NCBI RefSeq assembly: GCF_963676685.1 | Contig: NC_092344.1 | Coordinates: 49,436,830 to 49,500,829 of the forward strand | From: Mytilus edulis | Taxonomy: Eukaryota; Mollusca; Bivalvia; Mytilida; Mytilidae | Direction of reading: 5' to 3' | Length of the DNA: 64,000 nucleotides | Shown: positions 10,616 to 20,900 of the stretch, piece by piece | Layout of the letters: each line of letters starts with the position of its first letter | Position numbering within the stretch: position 1 is the stretch's first letter | The notes under the pieces: generated by a model | What the model was told of the DNA's origin: nothing | Database searches by the model: none | The model's input: the letters and a program-made list of their open reading frames with translations, nothing else | Program-made: the position numbers and the translations under genes

Positions 10616-13420
10616 GTAACAATTAATCAGGCTCAAATTTTTAGCTGACGATTGGAAAATGGTTGAGATATTTAAAAAGAAATAAAACTTGGCATTTTAG
10701 TACCTCGTTTTAAGAGGTAAAAAATCACATCTGATATTGTTGGAAAAATGTCAAAATATATGAGTTGCAACCGTTTTTGTTTTAATCGACTGGTCTACAT
10801 TAATAAACATACGGAGTCTGCAATAAATAACACACGGTTAAAATTATTAAATTTAAGAAATAATTCTTTTATTTCATTCTCTATGCTAATCTTAACAAGG
10901 GAGGGCATTATATTTGTCAATTTCTGTACACCATAAAAAATTCTATAAGAAGTTAATACACGAATTTCTAGTTTGTACATTAATGTTAATTTTGCATTGC
11001 TGATTATTTTAGCTGTTCGAGTTTCTCTATTCTCAAGATAGACAAAAGAATTGGGGGGGGGGGGATCGGACTGTGATAGGGTAATGGTTCATATAAGGGA
11101 CCAGTCATTTGTAACCCCAAAAAGGGGGATCGGAAGAAATAAAAGGGGCCTTAAATTTCATATTTTTTTTAATGGAAAGGTGCATTCAATTTTGTATAGT
11201 TATAGATTTGCGGTATAATGTTATGGCGAGGTCTTCAAAATCCGTAGGCATCAATTTTTACGCCTCGTTCCGCTCTACTCAATTGTTAAAACCTGAATCC
11301 TTAGTTTCAACAATTTCATTAGGAGAAAATTTTTCATCTGAAGCTAATATCGAATGAAGGTGTGGTAAATATTAATGAGACCTTAACCGGCAAATCCAAA
11401 TTAAGTTCGTGAAGTTACAAACAACTTCCACACTTGAAGTACTAGATTCACTACTGACGCGATATTTTAAACTTATAATGCATTGAGAAACTTAAGGGGG
11501 TTCGCGGGTCTAAATTATTTATATAGGATTTCTCTATATTTTTCTATAAATGAACTTTATCTTAAAGTTAATAGAAAAATAAAATAAAAAAATGGGGTCA
11601 CCGTTCATTTGCGCTCACAATCTGCCTTCGAAAGAAGCATACATCTTTGTAAAAGTGTTTTTTTTTTCTGTTGAACTAATAGGAGAAATAAAGGTAATAT
11701 CGAAATAAAAAAAGAAATTTATTACAGAAATCGCTCAAGTTTTACAATAATTTAGTTTAAGTACAGCATATATCGAAATTATATTAAAAAATATAGGTCA
11801 CCGATGAGTTAAAAGAGATATTTCAATTTTAAAGCCAAAAAATGGCATTTTTCCACCAAAGGGAGATAATTTGGAACTTTTTCAATGATGTTTACATTTT
11901 AAAAGTCATCTGGGGCCAACACGAATTAATTGTTTTGAATGTTTTTTATACCATATGATAAAGTACCAACTACAAAAGGTAATAAATAAAATTTGTAATG
12001 AAAAACAAATGTTTAATTTTTTTCTGAAATTTTTATACCCTCGAGCCTCCTTAATATGATTTTTTTGTTATTACGAACAAAAGTATTGAAAATGTGTGTA
12101 TATGCGTTTGTTTGTAATTGTCCGGTGGTGGCTTTTTTTTTGGGGGGGGGGAGAAGGGGGTTGAAATTTGTAGGTCTTTGGGGGTATTTATTGACTGTTA
12201 TTCCTTCTTCAAGGTGTAGACTTGAAAAAAAATAAGAGAAATTCTACTTTTCCTCACACGTCCCCACCCCCAATGAACGAAAATTACCTTATGATTATTA
12301 CTTATTTATTTATTTTAACATTCCGATGTATTGTTATCCGAAAGAGATTTCTACTTACGTAGCTTTCGTTTTAGACTGGTAACCGATTTAATAGAGTGCA
12401 AAATAACATTCCTTATCGCTTGTTATAAATTTATTTCTTCAATGAATACTCATAAAAATATTTTGTATAGATCACAGATTATTAATATATAATTTGGATC
12501 ACTTAATGACTACAATATAATAGTTATTACGGTGAGGTTGAATTCCCGAACTTTTGACAGAAAAAAAACATATCTCTGTACATTAACATTACTTTCAGGT
12601 ACAGATATGATTTTTTTAAGTGCGTGTGACCATCCACAAAAATTTGCGGTCATCCGATGATAAGAATTTCACTACTTTGATTATATATGTTCTTGTCTAT
12701 ACCAGTTTTCAAGAAAAGGTTTCTCTATAGATAAGTTATCAAGATAATAGCCAATAAAACAAGTTAACAAAACTCTGAAAAGCCAAAATAGCCCAAAAAG
12801 GACCTTTACTATAGAGTATATACTCAGACACATTGTATTTTTTTTTAAATCTATCATACATAGTTTCCAGGATAAACGCAAAATATTAAAAGTCGTTGCC
12901 GTAAATCTACACTTTGAAAAATTCAAAACACAACTCTCTATCTGTAAGAGAACAACAGGTCTCAGTAAACAATAAATAAATGCAGTATGTTTAAGTTCAT
13001 TTAGACACCAATCTGATTAAATTACAGGTATTGTGTGTTCAAGCTTTGCTTACGCCGATCTGAAAACGCTCAATTCAAGACCATTGGGATTCTCTGTTTT
13101 ATGTCGGCTTTATCCACACACCTTCAAAAATATGAAGTCTGAAATTCTATCGGCTGATGTTATATTAACCAGGACAGAAAGTAAAACGAAGTCTTGTCAG
13201 ATCCTTGTAACCAAAGGTTAGGCAGATGATCTGTACATTATATATTAATCATTTGTTAGACTGTAGTGTGGGTAGGAGCAAGTATATTTTCTTAATGGAC
13301 TTTAATAAAAAAAAAAGAACATGGTTATTTTTTTTTTAAATTCATTATTGTTTTATTTTTCCCTGATTTTAAGTGGAAAACAAATTATTTCGCTTCGCTT
13401 CCCTTCCCCCACCTCTTCAA
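10616..13420. other. Foldback interior, no gene seen
   Basis: AT-rich sequence without a supported gene. It includes a G-run (11047-11065) and short G-rich tracts near 12130-12165. A segment at 12300-12680 also occurs at 31985-32775. Confidence 0.5.
12300..12680 (+). repeat. Dispersed repeat D, copy 1
   Basis: Shares several blocks with 31985-32775 in the same orientation: 'atttcttcaatgaatact' and its variant, 'acaatataatagttattacg', and 'ctctgtacattaac' followed by 'tttcaggta'. Noncoding. It indicates that the foldback interior contains, or derives from, a multicopy element. Confidence 0.65.
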
Positions 13421-13429
13421 ACAAAAATG

Positions 13430-13745
13430 AGCGACCTACCACAAAACCTTTTATATTGCGGGTTACTGCATGTTGTGGTGCTTTCGTAGTAGCATGTTCG
13501 CAAAGAGTGGGAGAGGTCATTGGTACAACCCCCGGTCGGGTCAAATCCAAAGACTTTCAAATTGATATTTGCTGCTTCCCTGCTATGCACGCGAAATTAG
13601 GAAAAAGAGCAAACGCTGGTCGGCTCGGAATCAGAAGAATTTGTCCGGATAAGGTGAAATGTCTCCCTTCGAAAAATTACCTTGTGAACTAGCATGTTAA
13701 AAATGTCGGTCTAGTACAAAGCAGGGTTAATTTTCATATCACATT
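13430..13745 (+). repeat. SINE-like tRNA-related sequence
   Basis: The stretch near 13515-13550 resembles a Pol III B-box region (GGTACAACCCCCGGTCGGGT, where a tRNA would have GGTTCGAANCC). An A-box-like stretch lies upstream near 13475. A 123-codon open frame overlaps it (13321-13692) but has no domain and follows the repeat, so it is not called as a gene. Confidence 0.5.
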
Positions 13746-13746
13746 A

Positions 13747-13961
13747 CAGCTATTTTCCTAAAGCATGTAGTTCAAAGGTTTGATTTGCTTTGTTTCTATA
13801 ACTGTTTGCTCATGCATTCTAATTAAGTTTTACAATTCTAATCAACAGATAGGCTGGGTTTCACTTTTTATGATGTTATTGAATGCTTGAACAAACATTT
13901 ATACAAACAAAGCAAGCAAGCCAACCAAACCTTTAAACTACATACATTAGGAAAATAGCTG
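13747..13961. mobile_element. MITE C (Tc1/mariner-type, TA target), copy 1
   Basis: Inverted ends start CAGCTATTTTCCTAA and continue to a region with 'gctttgttt'; TA flanks both ends (13745-13746 and 13962-13963). The same element occurs at 24561-24780 and 29210-29450. Confidence 0.75.
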
Positions 13962-14052
13962 TAACATGTTCTTGTACGAATACGCATATCAATTTGCCGC
14001 TGCACATCAAGCATCTATCCATAGATATCTATATTGAAGTTGTGAAATATAT

Positions 14053-14330
14053 GCTCGCTGGTCGTGTGGTGTGAATAGTCGAACTACTGTATCACTAGTC
14101 TGTCGACAATTAGGTGTGTGAGCTAGTTGGAATACCGCATGTGGCAGGTAAGCTCGACGCCTATCTTAATTGACCAGAATTGTCAGTTTTCCAAACGAAG
14201 GTCGGGTGGTCTCTCTGGGAACTTCTGCTTCCTCCACTAATATAAACTCACCGCCACGAAATAGCATGAAAGTGTTGAAAGTGGCGTTAAATATTTACCA
14301 ATCAACAAATTAATCAATCAATCATAATTA
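14053..14330 (+). repeat. tRNA-derived SINE, sense copy
   Basis: The central and 3' part ('cgaaggtcgggtggtctc', 'ttcctccactaat', 'gaaagtggcgttaaat') ends in a tail of CAAT/AATCAAT units, as in mollusc tRNA-derived SINEs. A second copy lies in antisense at 20775-20990. The tRNA-like head is badly diverged here. Confidence 0.7.
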
Positions 14331-15595
14331 TGGCCTCTAAATCTATATCTTTATTTTCATAAAGTCAAAGTATGACATCAGTACAGAGATAACAATAATA
14401 ACTTTACAATATATACAAAACAAGAGGGAGAGGTTTCAAAAGTCTTTAGGCAGGAGGACAAACGCATGTGTTTATATATATTTTTTTTATAAATGAACAA
14501 AGTATCTTCAAGACTGGTTTTCGAGTACTCGAGACAATATATTAAAAAAATTTAGATATATTTCTAATTCTCTTTCCAGATCTTTTGATATAGTTCTGTT
14601 AAGTCCTGTAATATTTTACTCACTAAGGCATTTTTTTAGTCAATCAAAAGTAAAGAAAATAGAAAAGGTGACAAGTTTTATCCTTGTCGAACACCATTGT
14701 CGCAAGCAAGCAAAGTATTCCGAACTATAATTACTAGAAGATGCCAGCGAAATCGCGGAACAATTGGGCAAGTGTTGAAACAAAGAGTGTGGACACAGTA
14801 ATAAGGTTTACACATTAAGGATTTGGACACGGTTAATGCATTTAATTCTTCTTCGTTAAAGAGACGAAAACGAGGAACATAATGCAAAAGACGGGCATCA
14901 CCCCATTCATCTTTGTTGGAAAATAAAAATATTAAATACCCTAAATTGAAAAAGTGTGGCAAAGTGTGATTTTCAGTGTGTTTTCCCCCCTTTTAACTAA
15001 ATAACCGTATGAACTACGTTCAATCATTTCAAACATTACCGAAAACAATCAAAAATGAGTACACAATGAAAAAAATCCCATCTAATCGGATGAAATATAA
15101 AATCCAAAACACTTCAACAGGAATCAACCCCCCTGTATCTCAGAAACTGTTGACGCCACTCCAAATCTGTTGACATACTCAAGCTGCAGAATATTATTAG
15201 CAATTAAAAAAATCTCCAGTAAAATAAACAATCTGTATATACAAATATGTGAACATTATATACCCAACCTGACCATTTCGCATTTCGCGGGCAGTACGTG
15301 GACTAAGCATGCGGTCTCCGAATTTGGATATTTTGGCTTTTTCTGTCGAAAAATAGATTGTTTCAAAGACAAATAAAGGAAGTACAAAACACTACATGTA
15401 TACGTCATATCACAAATATTTCCGACTTTTTATGGTTTTGGAGGAGTAATACTACATTATATATCTTACCATTTATATTATTCAATACCATTTTATAAAA
15501 AACCATCTCGCCATATTATGCATGAGTAGATAATTTTATAGCTATTGTTGTGAAATATTTTTAAAACTGACTCTGAGTGTAATGGTGTATTTCGC

Positions 15596-15760
15596 AATGA
15601 ATAGAAATAAGAAGATGTGGTATGAGAGGCAATGATAAAACTCTCTATCCAAGTCATATAATTTGTAAGAGTAAACAATTATAGGTCAAAGTAAGACCTT
15701 CAACACGTAGCCTTTGCTTAACCCAAATAGCAAGCTATAAAGAGTCTCAAAATTTGTTTT
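15596..15760 (-). repeat. Family A fragment
   Basis: Reversed family A words are visible: 'aagaagatgtggtatga', 'attataggtcaaagta', 'agcaagctataaagag'. Confidence 0.7.
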
Positions 15761-16014
15761 ATCATATTTTCGCCACAGCCGCAAATTTCTCCAATTAGCT
15801 CCTGTATTAATTAATCTTAATCTCCCTCTGAAATGTTTGAAACGTTGATTTTGTTAAATTGCATTGTCTCATTTTTCCTATTAATTGCACTCTCGCTAGC
15901 GATAGACACATATTTGAGCCGGGTTTATAGTTTACAGAAGCAGATCGGAATCAGTTATGACGTAGACGGTAATCATTCTTATCGTAATCATGTTCATTGA
16001 CCATAACGACGATG

Positions 16015-16413
16015 AAAGCACATCATATAATGACGTTTCGACATCATATAATGAAGTAAACCAAACCACATCATATAAGATTACAAGCACATAATATAAT
16101 GACACAACCACATCATATAAAGATATTTGCACATAATATAATGGTAACTGCACATCATATCATGATATGTACACATGATATAAGTATAATTGCACATAAT
16201 ATAAGTACATTTGCACATCATATAAGAATGTTTGCACATGATATAAGTACATTCGCACATCATATAAGCACATTTACACATCATATAAGGATGTTTGCAC
16301 ATCATGTAAGGTTGTTTGCACATCATATAAGGATGTTTGCACAGCATATAAAGGTCTTTGCACATCATATAATGACAAGTGCACATCATATAAAGGTAAA
16401 TGTACATTATATA
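16015..16413 (-). repeat. Right 21-bp tandem array, about 19 units
   Basis: Inverted counterpart of 9960-10505; here the core reads CACATCATATAA. Its open frames on both strands are again consequences of the 21-bp period. The array is cut off by the LINE fragment starting near 16414. Confidence 0.9.
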
Positions 16414-17486
16414 CAAAAAGCTCTGGATGTTTTTGAGCAATATTGTTTTGAGTGGAAACTCACTGTTAATGTTACAAAAACAAAGATTATAATTTTTTCA
16501 AAGAGAAAGTATAATAAGAATGTTACTTTTAAATTATGTAATGAAATTATTGAAATTAAAGATTCATATGTTTATCTTGGTCTGCTGTTTAATTACAACG
16601 GAAATTTCTTTAAAGCTCGTAAAAAATTGGTAGACCAAGCTCAAAAAGCACTTTATGCTCTTTACAAGAAGATACAAAATATCTCACTTCCGATTGATCT
16701 ACAGCTAAAATTATTTGATGCTATCGGGTAAACTTTATAAGTTACTTTGGTACATGCATGAGCATGAAGGTAGTAATTTTAAGTGGTTTAACTATGTAAA
16801 ATCTGTGTTCAATGATTGTGGCTTTTGTGAACTACATAATTTTCCGGAGCAAGTTGATTATAATTATATTAAAATTAATGTAAGGCAGCGTCTCCAGGAC
16901 CAGTTTATTCAAAAATGGTTCTCAGATATAAACAATTCATCAAGGGGGGAGTTTTATCTACACTTTAAAGAAGAGTTTTGCTTGGAAACATATCTGTTAA
17001 AATTAAGACGGGGGCATAGAGTAAACATATGTAAATTAAGGGTATGTATTACAAAGTTTCCCATCGAAACAGGAAGATGGAGAAATATACCACGAAATGA
17101 TAGGATTTGTCCACTCTGTAAAGCTGGTCTTGGAGATGTATACCACTATATATGTAAATGTACCAACTGTGAAGTTAAGGATTTAAGGGGGAAGTTCATA
17201 CCTCCATATTATTTAAAATATCCAAATGAAAAAAAGTACTTGGCATGCTTAAATATAGTAATAGTAATGTGCTGTCTAAGCTGTCAATTTTTATTCAAAA
17301 GGTAGAAAAGATGCTTGTCTAATTTAAAACTGTAATAAACACAAACTTATTTCTGAAGATGTATAATTTAAAAATGTATTCTGTTTGTATTATGAACTAT
17401 GTTGTAATTAATATTGTGTATATAAATATGCTCCTGTTACGCAGTCTTCTGCGGCTGAGTTTTCTCTAATAAACTAAACTAAACTA
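16414..17486 (+). pseudogene. Non-LTR retrotransposon (LINE) 3' fragment with internal deletion
   Basis: The first part (about 16419-16730) translates to the region downstream of a LINE reverse-transcriptase catalytic core, with residues such as YLGLLFNYNGNF. It then shifts frame, and what follows (to 17305) is the LINE C-terminal region with a Cys/His cluster (CPLCKAGLGDVYHYICKC). Sequence that should lie between the two parts is missing, which suggests a deletion near 16725. The 3' end carries a short (CTAAA)n-type tail ending near 17486. It is inserted in the right arm of the foldback element. Its family differs from the minus-strand LINEs at 47-55 kb. Confidence 0.8.
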
Positions 17487-17533
17487 TAATGAAAATGGTC
17501 ATAACAAGACAGTGTTGGCGTTCCATACTCAAG

Positions 17534-17968
17534 TATTCTGTATACCGTTACAAAATATTTTCACGGTAACGCGAAACTTGTCTCCCTTGACAACGGAAAA
17601 CTATGTTGTGTTTTTTTTTTAAAGTATGACTAAAATAGACTCATTCCGTATATTGAAATAATTTATTTAATTATTTTCTCTTTATAAATGCTAGAATGAT
17701 TTTTTTTAATAATTTTAGGACTCTCGGAAATGAGCATGATATTTAAAGTTCCTCGACATTTAGTTTCGTAGACTTGTTTACGTTGTTGTGGGCATGTTTA
17801 ATTTGAATATTAAACAGACGACAAAATGACAAATATAAAGAAAACCACAGTTATTTTCATGTATTATAGTCAAACTTTTTTTGTTTTTAATGACACGTGT
17901 TACTTTATTACATGTACGTTGTTTTTGAAATGAAATTGTCATGTTTATTTCACAGGTTTCCAAATACA
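17534..17968 (+). promoter_or_regulatory. Upstream region and 5'UTR splice acceptor of the first WAP gene
   Basis: A pyrimidine-containing acceptor (TTTATTTCACAG, ending 17956) lies 12 bases before the ATG. This implies an upstream untranslated exon, as in the second WAP gene. I could not identify that exon or a TATA box between the foldback end and this site. Confidence 0.4.
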
Positions 17969-20900
17969 ATGTGGCGGATTTTGACGGAATATTGGCAACT
18001 GGTGTTACTCGTCATACAGATACTAGGTAAATTGATTTACAATTTATGGACTGGAATATTAAATTTTGAATAATTCTTATATTTTAAAAATATTTCTTAA
18101 ATAGATGATTACCTGTTGTAAAAACATTGACATATCGTTGTCATGTTGTCTTTTTAACCTGTAAAACTCAAACTTCCGTACATGCACATGTATGTTCACA
18201 CCAGCTTTTAAGGTTCATTTTTTCATTCATGTCATTTAATAATGTTGCAGTTTCAGAACCGATTAACAGTTTTGACATATTAATTTTATTTCAATCTATA
18301 ATTTAAGTTTATTTTGATCATTTTCTAAACATTATTAGATTTAGTGCCAGTTTCTTGCTAGCGGAAGTGATTTCGAGAACGATGGTTAAAAACATTAAAA
18401 TTTACACGATTAGCGATTTCCTTCTATATATAGTTTCATGCGCGTAGCTACGTTTACGTCAAAACGCCCGGGCGTACACTTGAATTTGGCAAAAAAAACC
18501 TTCTATGTCTTTCTTCAATGGCTTGTAATTGCGAATAAAAGAGACAAACATTTTTATCATATGATATTTTTGTTCATTTTCTGCCAAAGTCTTAATATAC
18601 CGTGAATTCTATACTCACTTTCCTTTTCTATTTTTAAAGTAATTCATTATGTGCTAAGATTCGATATGCAGTTTTCATTTTTTGTCGAGCCATTGCCATT
18701 TATGTCGCAAAAGCGAGACATTTCGATCCTAAATTTCGCCAGCGGTGCCAATATTATAACTATGTATATTTAGGTTCAGTATGTTGTTAAAGTTTTAAGA
18801 TATTAATAACTTTAATTGTCAAACCTTCGTAAAATTTTACGGTAGCTAGACAAAAACTGTTGATGGTCAATGAGTATCCAGAGTATAATGACGAAATTAT
18901 ATATGATGAGTTTTCCCGTAATTTATGGATAAAAGGAATTCATTTTGCATTTACAGTCTGAGATTAAAATGTGTTACATGTCAATTACTTTGTTAAACAT
19001 TCGTCGAATTTAATGAAACTTTATTGAAGTTTTTTTTATGGTTAATTTCAGAAGCAAACTTTTTTTCGTTCAATTTTCCGTGTAACTGTTATAATGACAG
19101 ACAGACTTTAATATCTTTACGCAATTTAAATCAGACGATCTGGAATTTTTGTCACGTTTGTTTCGAGCGACATTGATGTGTCCTTTGTAGACGATACGAG
19201 CGTCTGGGGTAAGTACAAAATTTCAAAGCTGAGTTAATTTTCGTGATAAATTTATAAACCTCCGTAGTTTGTCATGAAACTTGTGCAGAAATTAATATTC
19301 CTGACCAAGACAAAATATCTAATGAAAATATTTGATTTGTTTAAATCCTGTAATGGACTGATAAATTATTTTTCGCTTGGTGAAATCCCAGGCGAGAACC
19401 AGGGTTCCATAGAGAACCCTTTACAAATTTTAATATTTCACCTGAACAACTCATTTACGACATTTGCACATGAAAATGTGTTTTCGTTGATTGAGTGCTT
19501 TACCCCACGGCCCCCTAAGGCTTTAATCATATTTGAAAGTAAACACAATGAATAGATAAAACATCAAAAAGAAACAATTTTTAATCTAAAGAATGTTGTT
19601 ATTGATGAGTGTTCATTGACAGGAATGGTACTATGTCATTCTCGATAACGCATAAACTTCCGGAGGCTTCACCCCCGCTAATCTACTACCAACAGGTTCT
19701 TTGGCCTGGATCCGCTTGGGCCTTCAGTCCCCTCAACAAGGTTCGGGCGTACACGTAAAAATGACCTAGCTACGCCACTGAGTTTTATTTCATCTGTAAG
19801 TTTTAATAACTAGATGTTAATTTTGAAAAAAATAATGAAATCCAAAACAAATATATATATTAGCATACAGATTATTCAAGTTGTCCAGCGATAGGCGATG
19901 GCATTTGTAAAGCCTACTAATTCAAATCCCTGACGACAATGGACGAGACAAAGAAAGTTTTATTTACACACAATGAAAAAAAGAAACATCAGAGGAGTTC
20001 AGTTCAGTGCATTGCATTTGTGGTTATTAAATGCACTTGTAATGCAGGTTAAGTTAAGAAGACGTAGAGCGGAATAAATATCAAAGAATTGAGAAAAATG
20101 CGCAACAAAAAAGGGGGGGGGGAGAATACTGGAATGCTAAAACATAAAAGTTAACTGCAAATATTATAGAGTTGGATAAAAATATACTGATTACAGAAAA
20201 GAACAATACAAAGAATAATTACACTGATAAATCATGCAAATCTAGAAGAGTCATTTTTTTAAAGATAAAATATAATGAGCAAAAGAATTAAATAAATAAA
20301 GGCCCCCAAAGCCCACCCCATCCATGGAGATGTAGTGCTGGTTCTTCAGTTTCAAACAATCATGATTTATCATATCCTTAGATGTCTGTTATTTTAACTT
20401 GTTGGCTTGTTGTCTCATTGGCGAATACCCCCCCCCCCTTTTCCCCTTCATTTCATTTATATATTCAATCATGCTTACGGTGATTTTTAAATCTTTCATT
20501 TCGGAATAATCCTTGTTAAATAATGAAATTACAAGCGGTCAATGAACATACAATCTAAAACTTGAGACAAAAGAGACGAGCTTAATAAATTGTATAGACC
20601 TGTCAATTTTTGTGTATGTGTTTTTTTGTGGGTTTATGAGTGTGTGTATGTGTATGTGTTTTGGTTTTGTTATTTTCTTCAGTAAGTTAGTTGTCTTTTG
20701 AAGCTGTTATGTGTAGTTCAGTTCTTTCTCGTTAACTTTTACCTCGATTCTTTCTTTATTTCCAAGAACCATTTTTTAAGGTCAATGATCAACTTTTATT
20801 TGCGGTGGTCCCGGAGAGAACCACCGACCTTCGGTAAGAAAACTGATAATACTGGTCAATAAAGATTGGATTCGAACGCACCTGTCACGTCGTGTGGGAT

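Larger units (their letters stand above)
9919..17527. mobile_element. 7.6-kb foldback-like element with 21-bp repeat arrays in its inverted ends
   Basis: The left end TATGGAACGCCGACACTGTC (9919) is mirrored at 17508-17527. Both ends are flanked by the direct repeat CTCAAG (9913-9918 and 17528-17533). Inside each end lies an array of a 21-bp repeat, and inside the arrays a further inverted stretch (10540-10612 against 15936-16010). The arms span about 0.69 kb on the left and about 0.52 kb on the right after discounting a later LINE insertion. The interior has SINEs, a MITE and no recognised transposase. Long inverted ends built of short tandem repeats resemble Drosophila Foldback-type elements. 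A 6-bp duplication is also seen in Polintons, but no Polinton gene is present here. Confidence 0.75.

Noticed and set aside
13321-13692. 123-codon open frame
   Set aside because: Overlaps tRNA-like SINE sequence and shows no domain or splice context.
9960-16413. Regularly spaced repeats suggesting a CRISPR array
   Set aside because: Units are only 21 bp with no separate spacers, the two arrays are mirrored as terminal repeats, and the genome is eukaryotic.
16099-16731. 210-codon frame that would fuse HHI-type repeats to a reverse-transcriptase piece
   Set aside because: Chance read-through from the right 21-bp array into the inserted LINE fragment, not a fusion gene.
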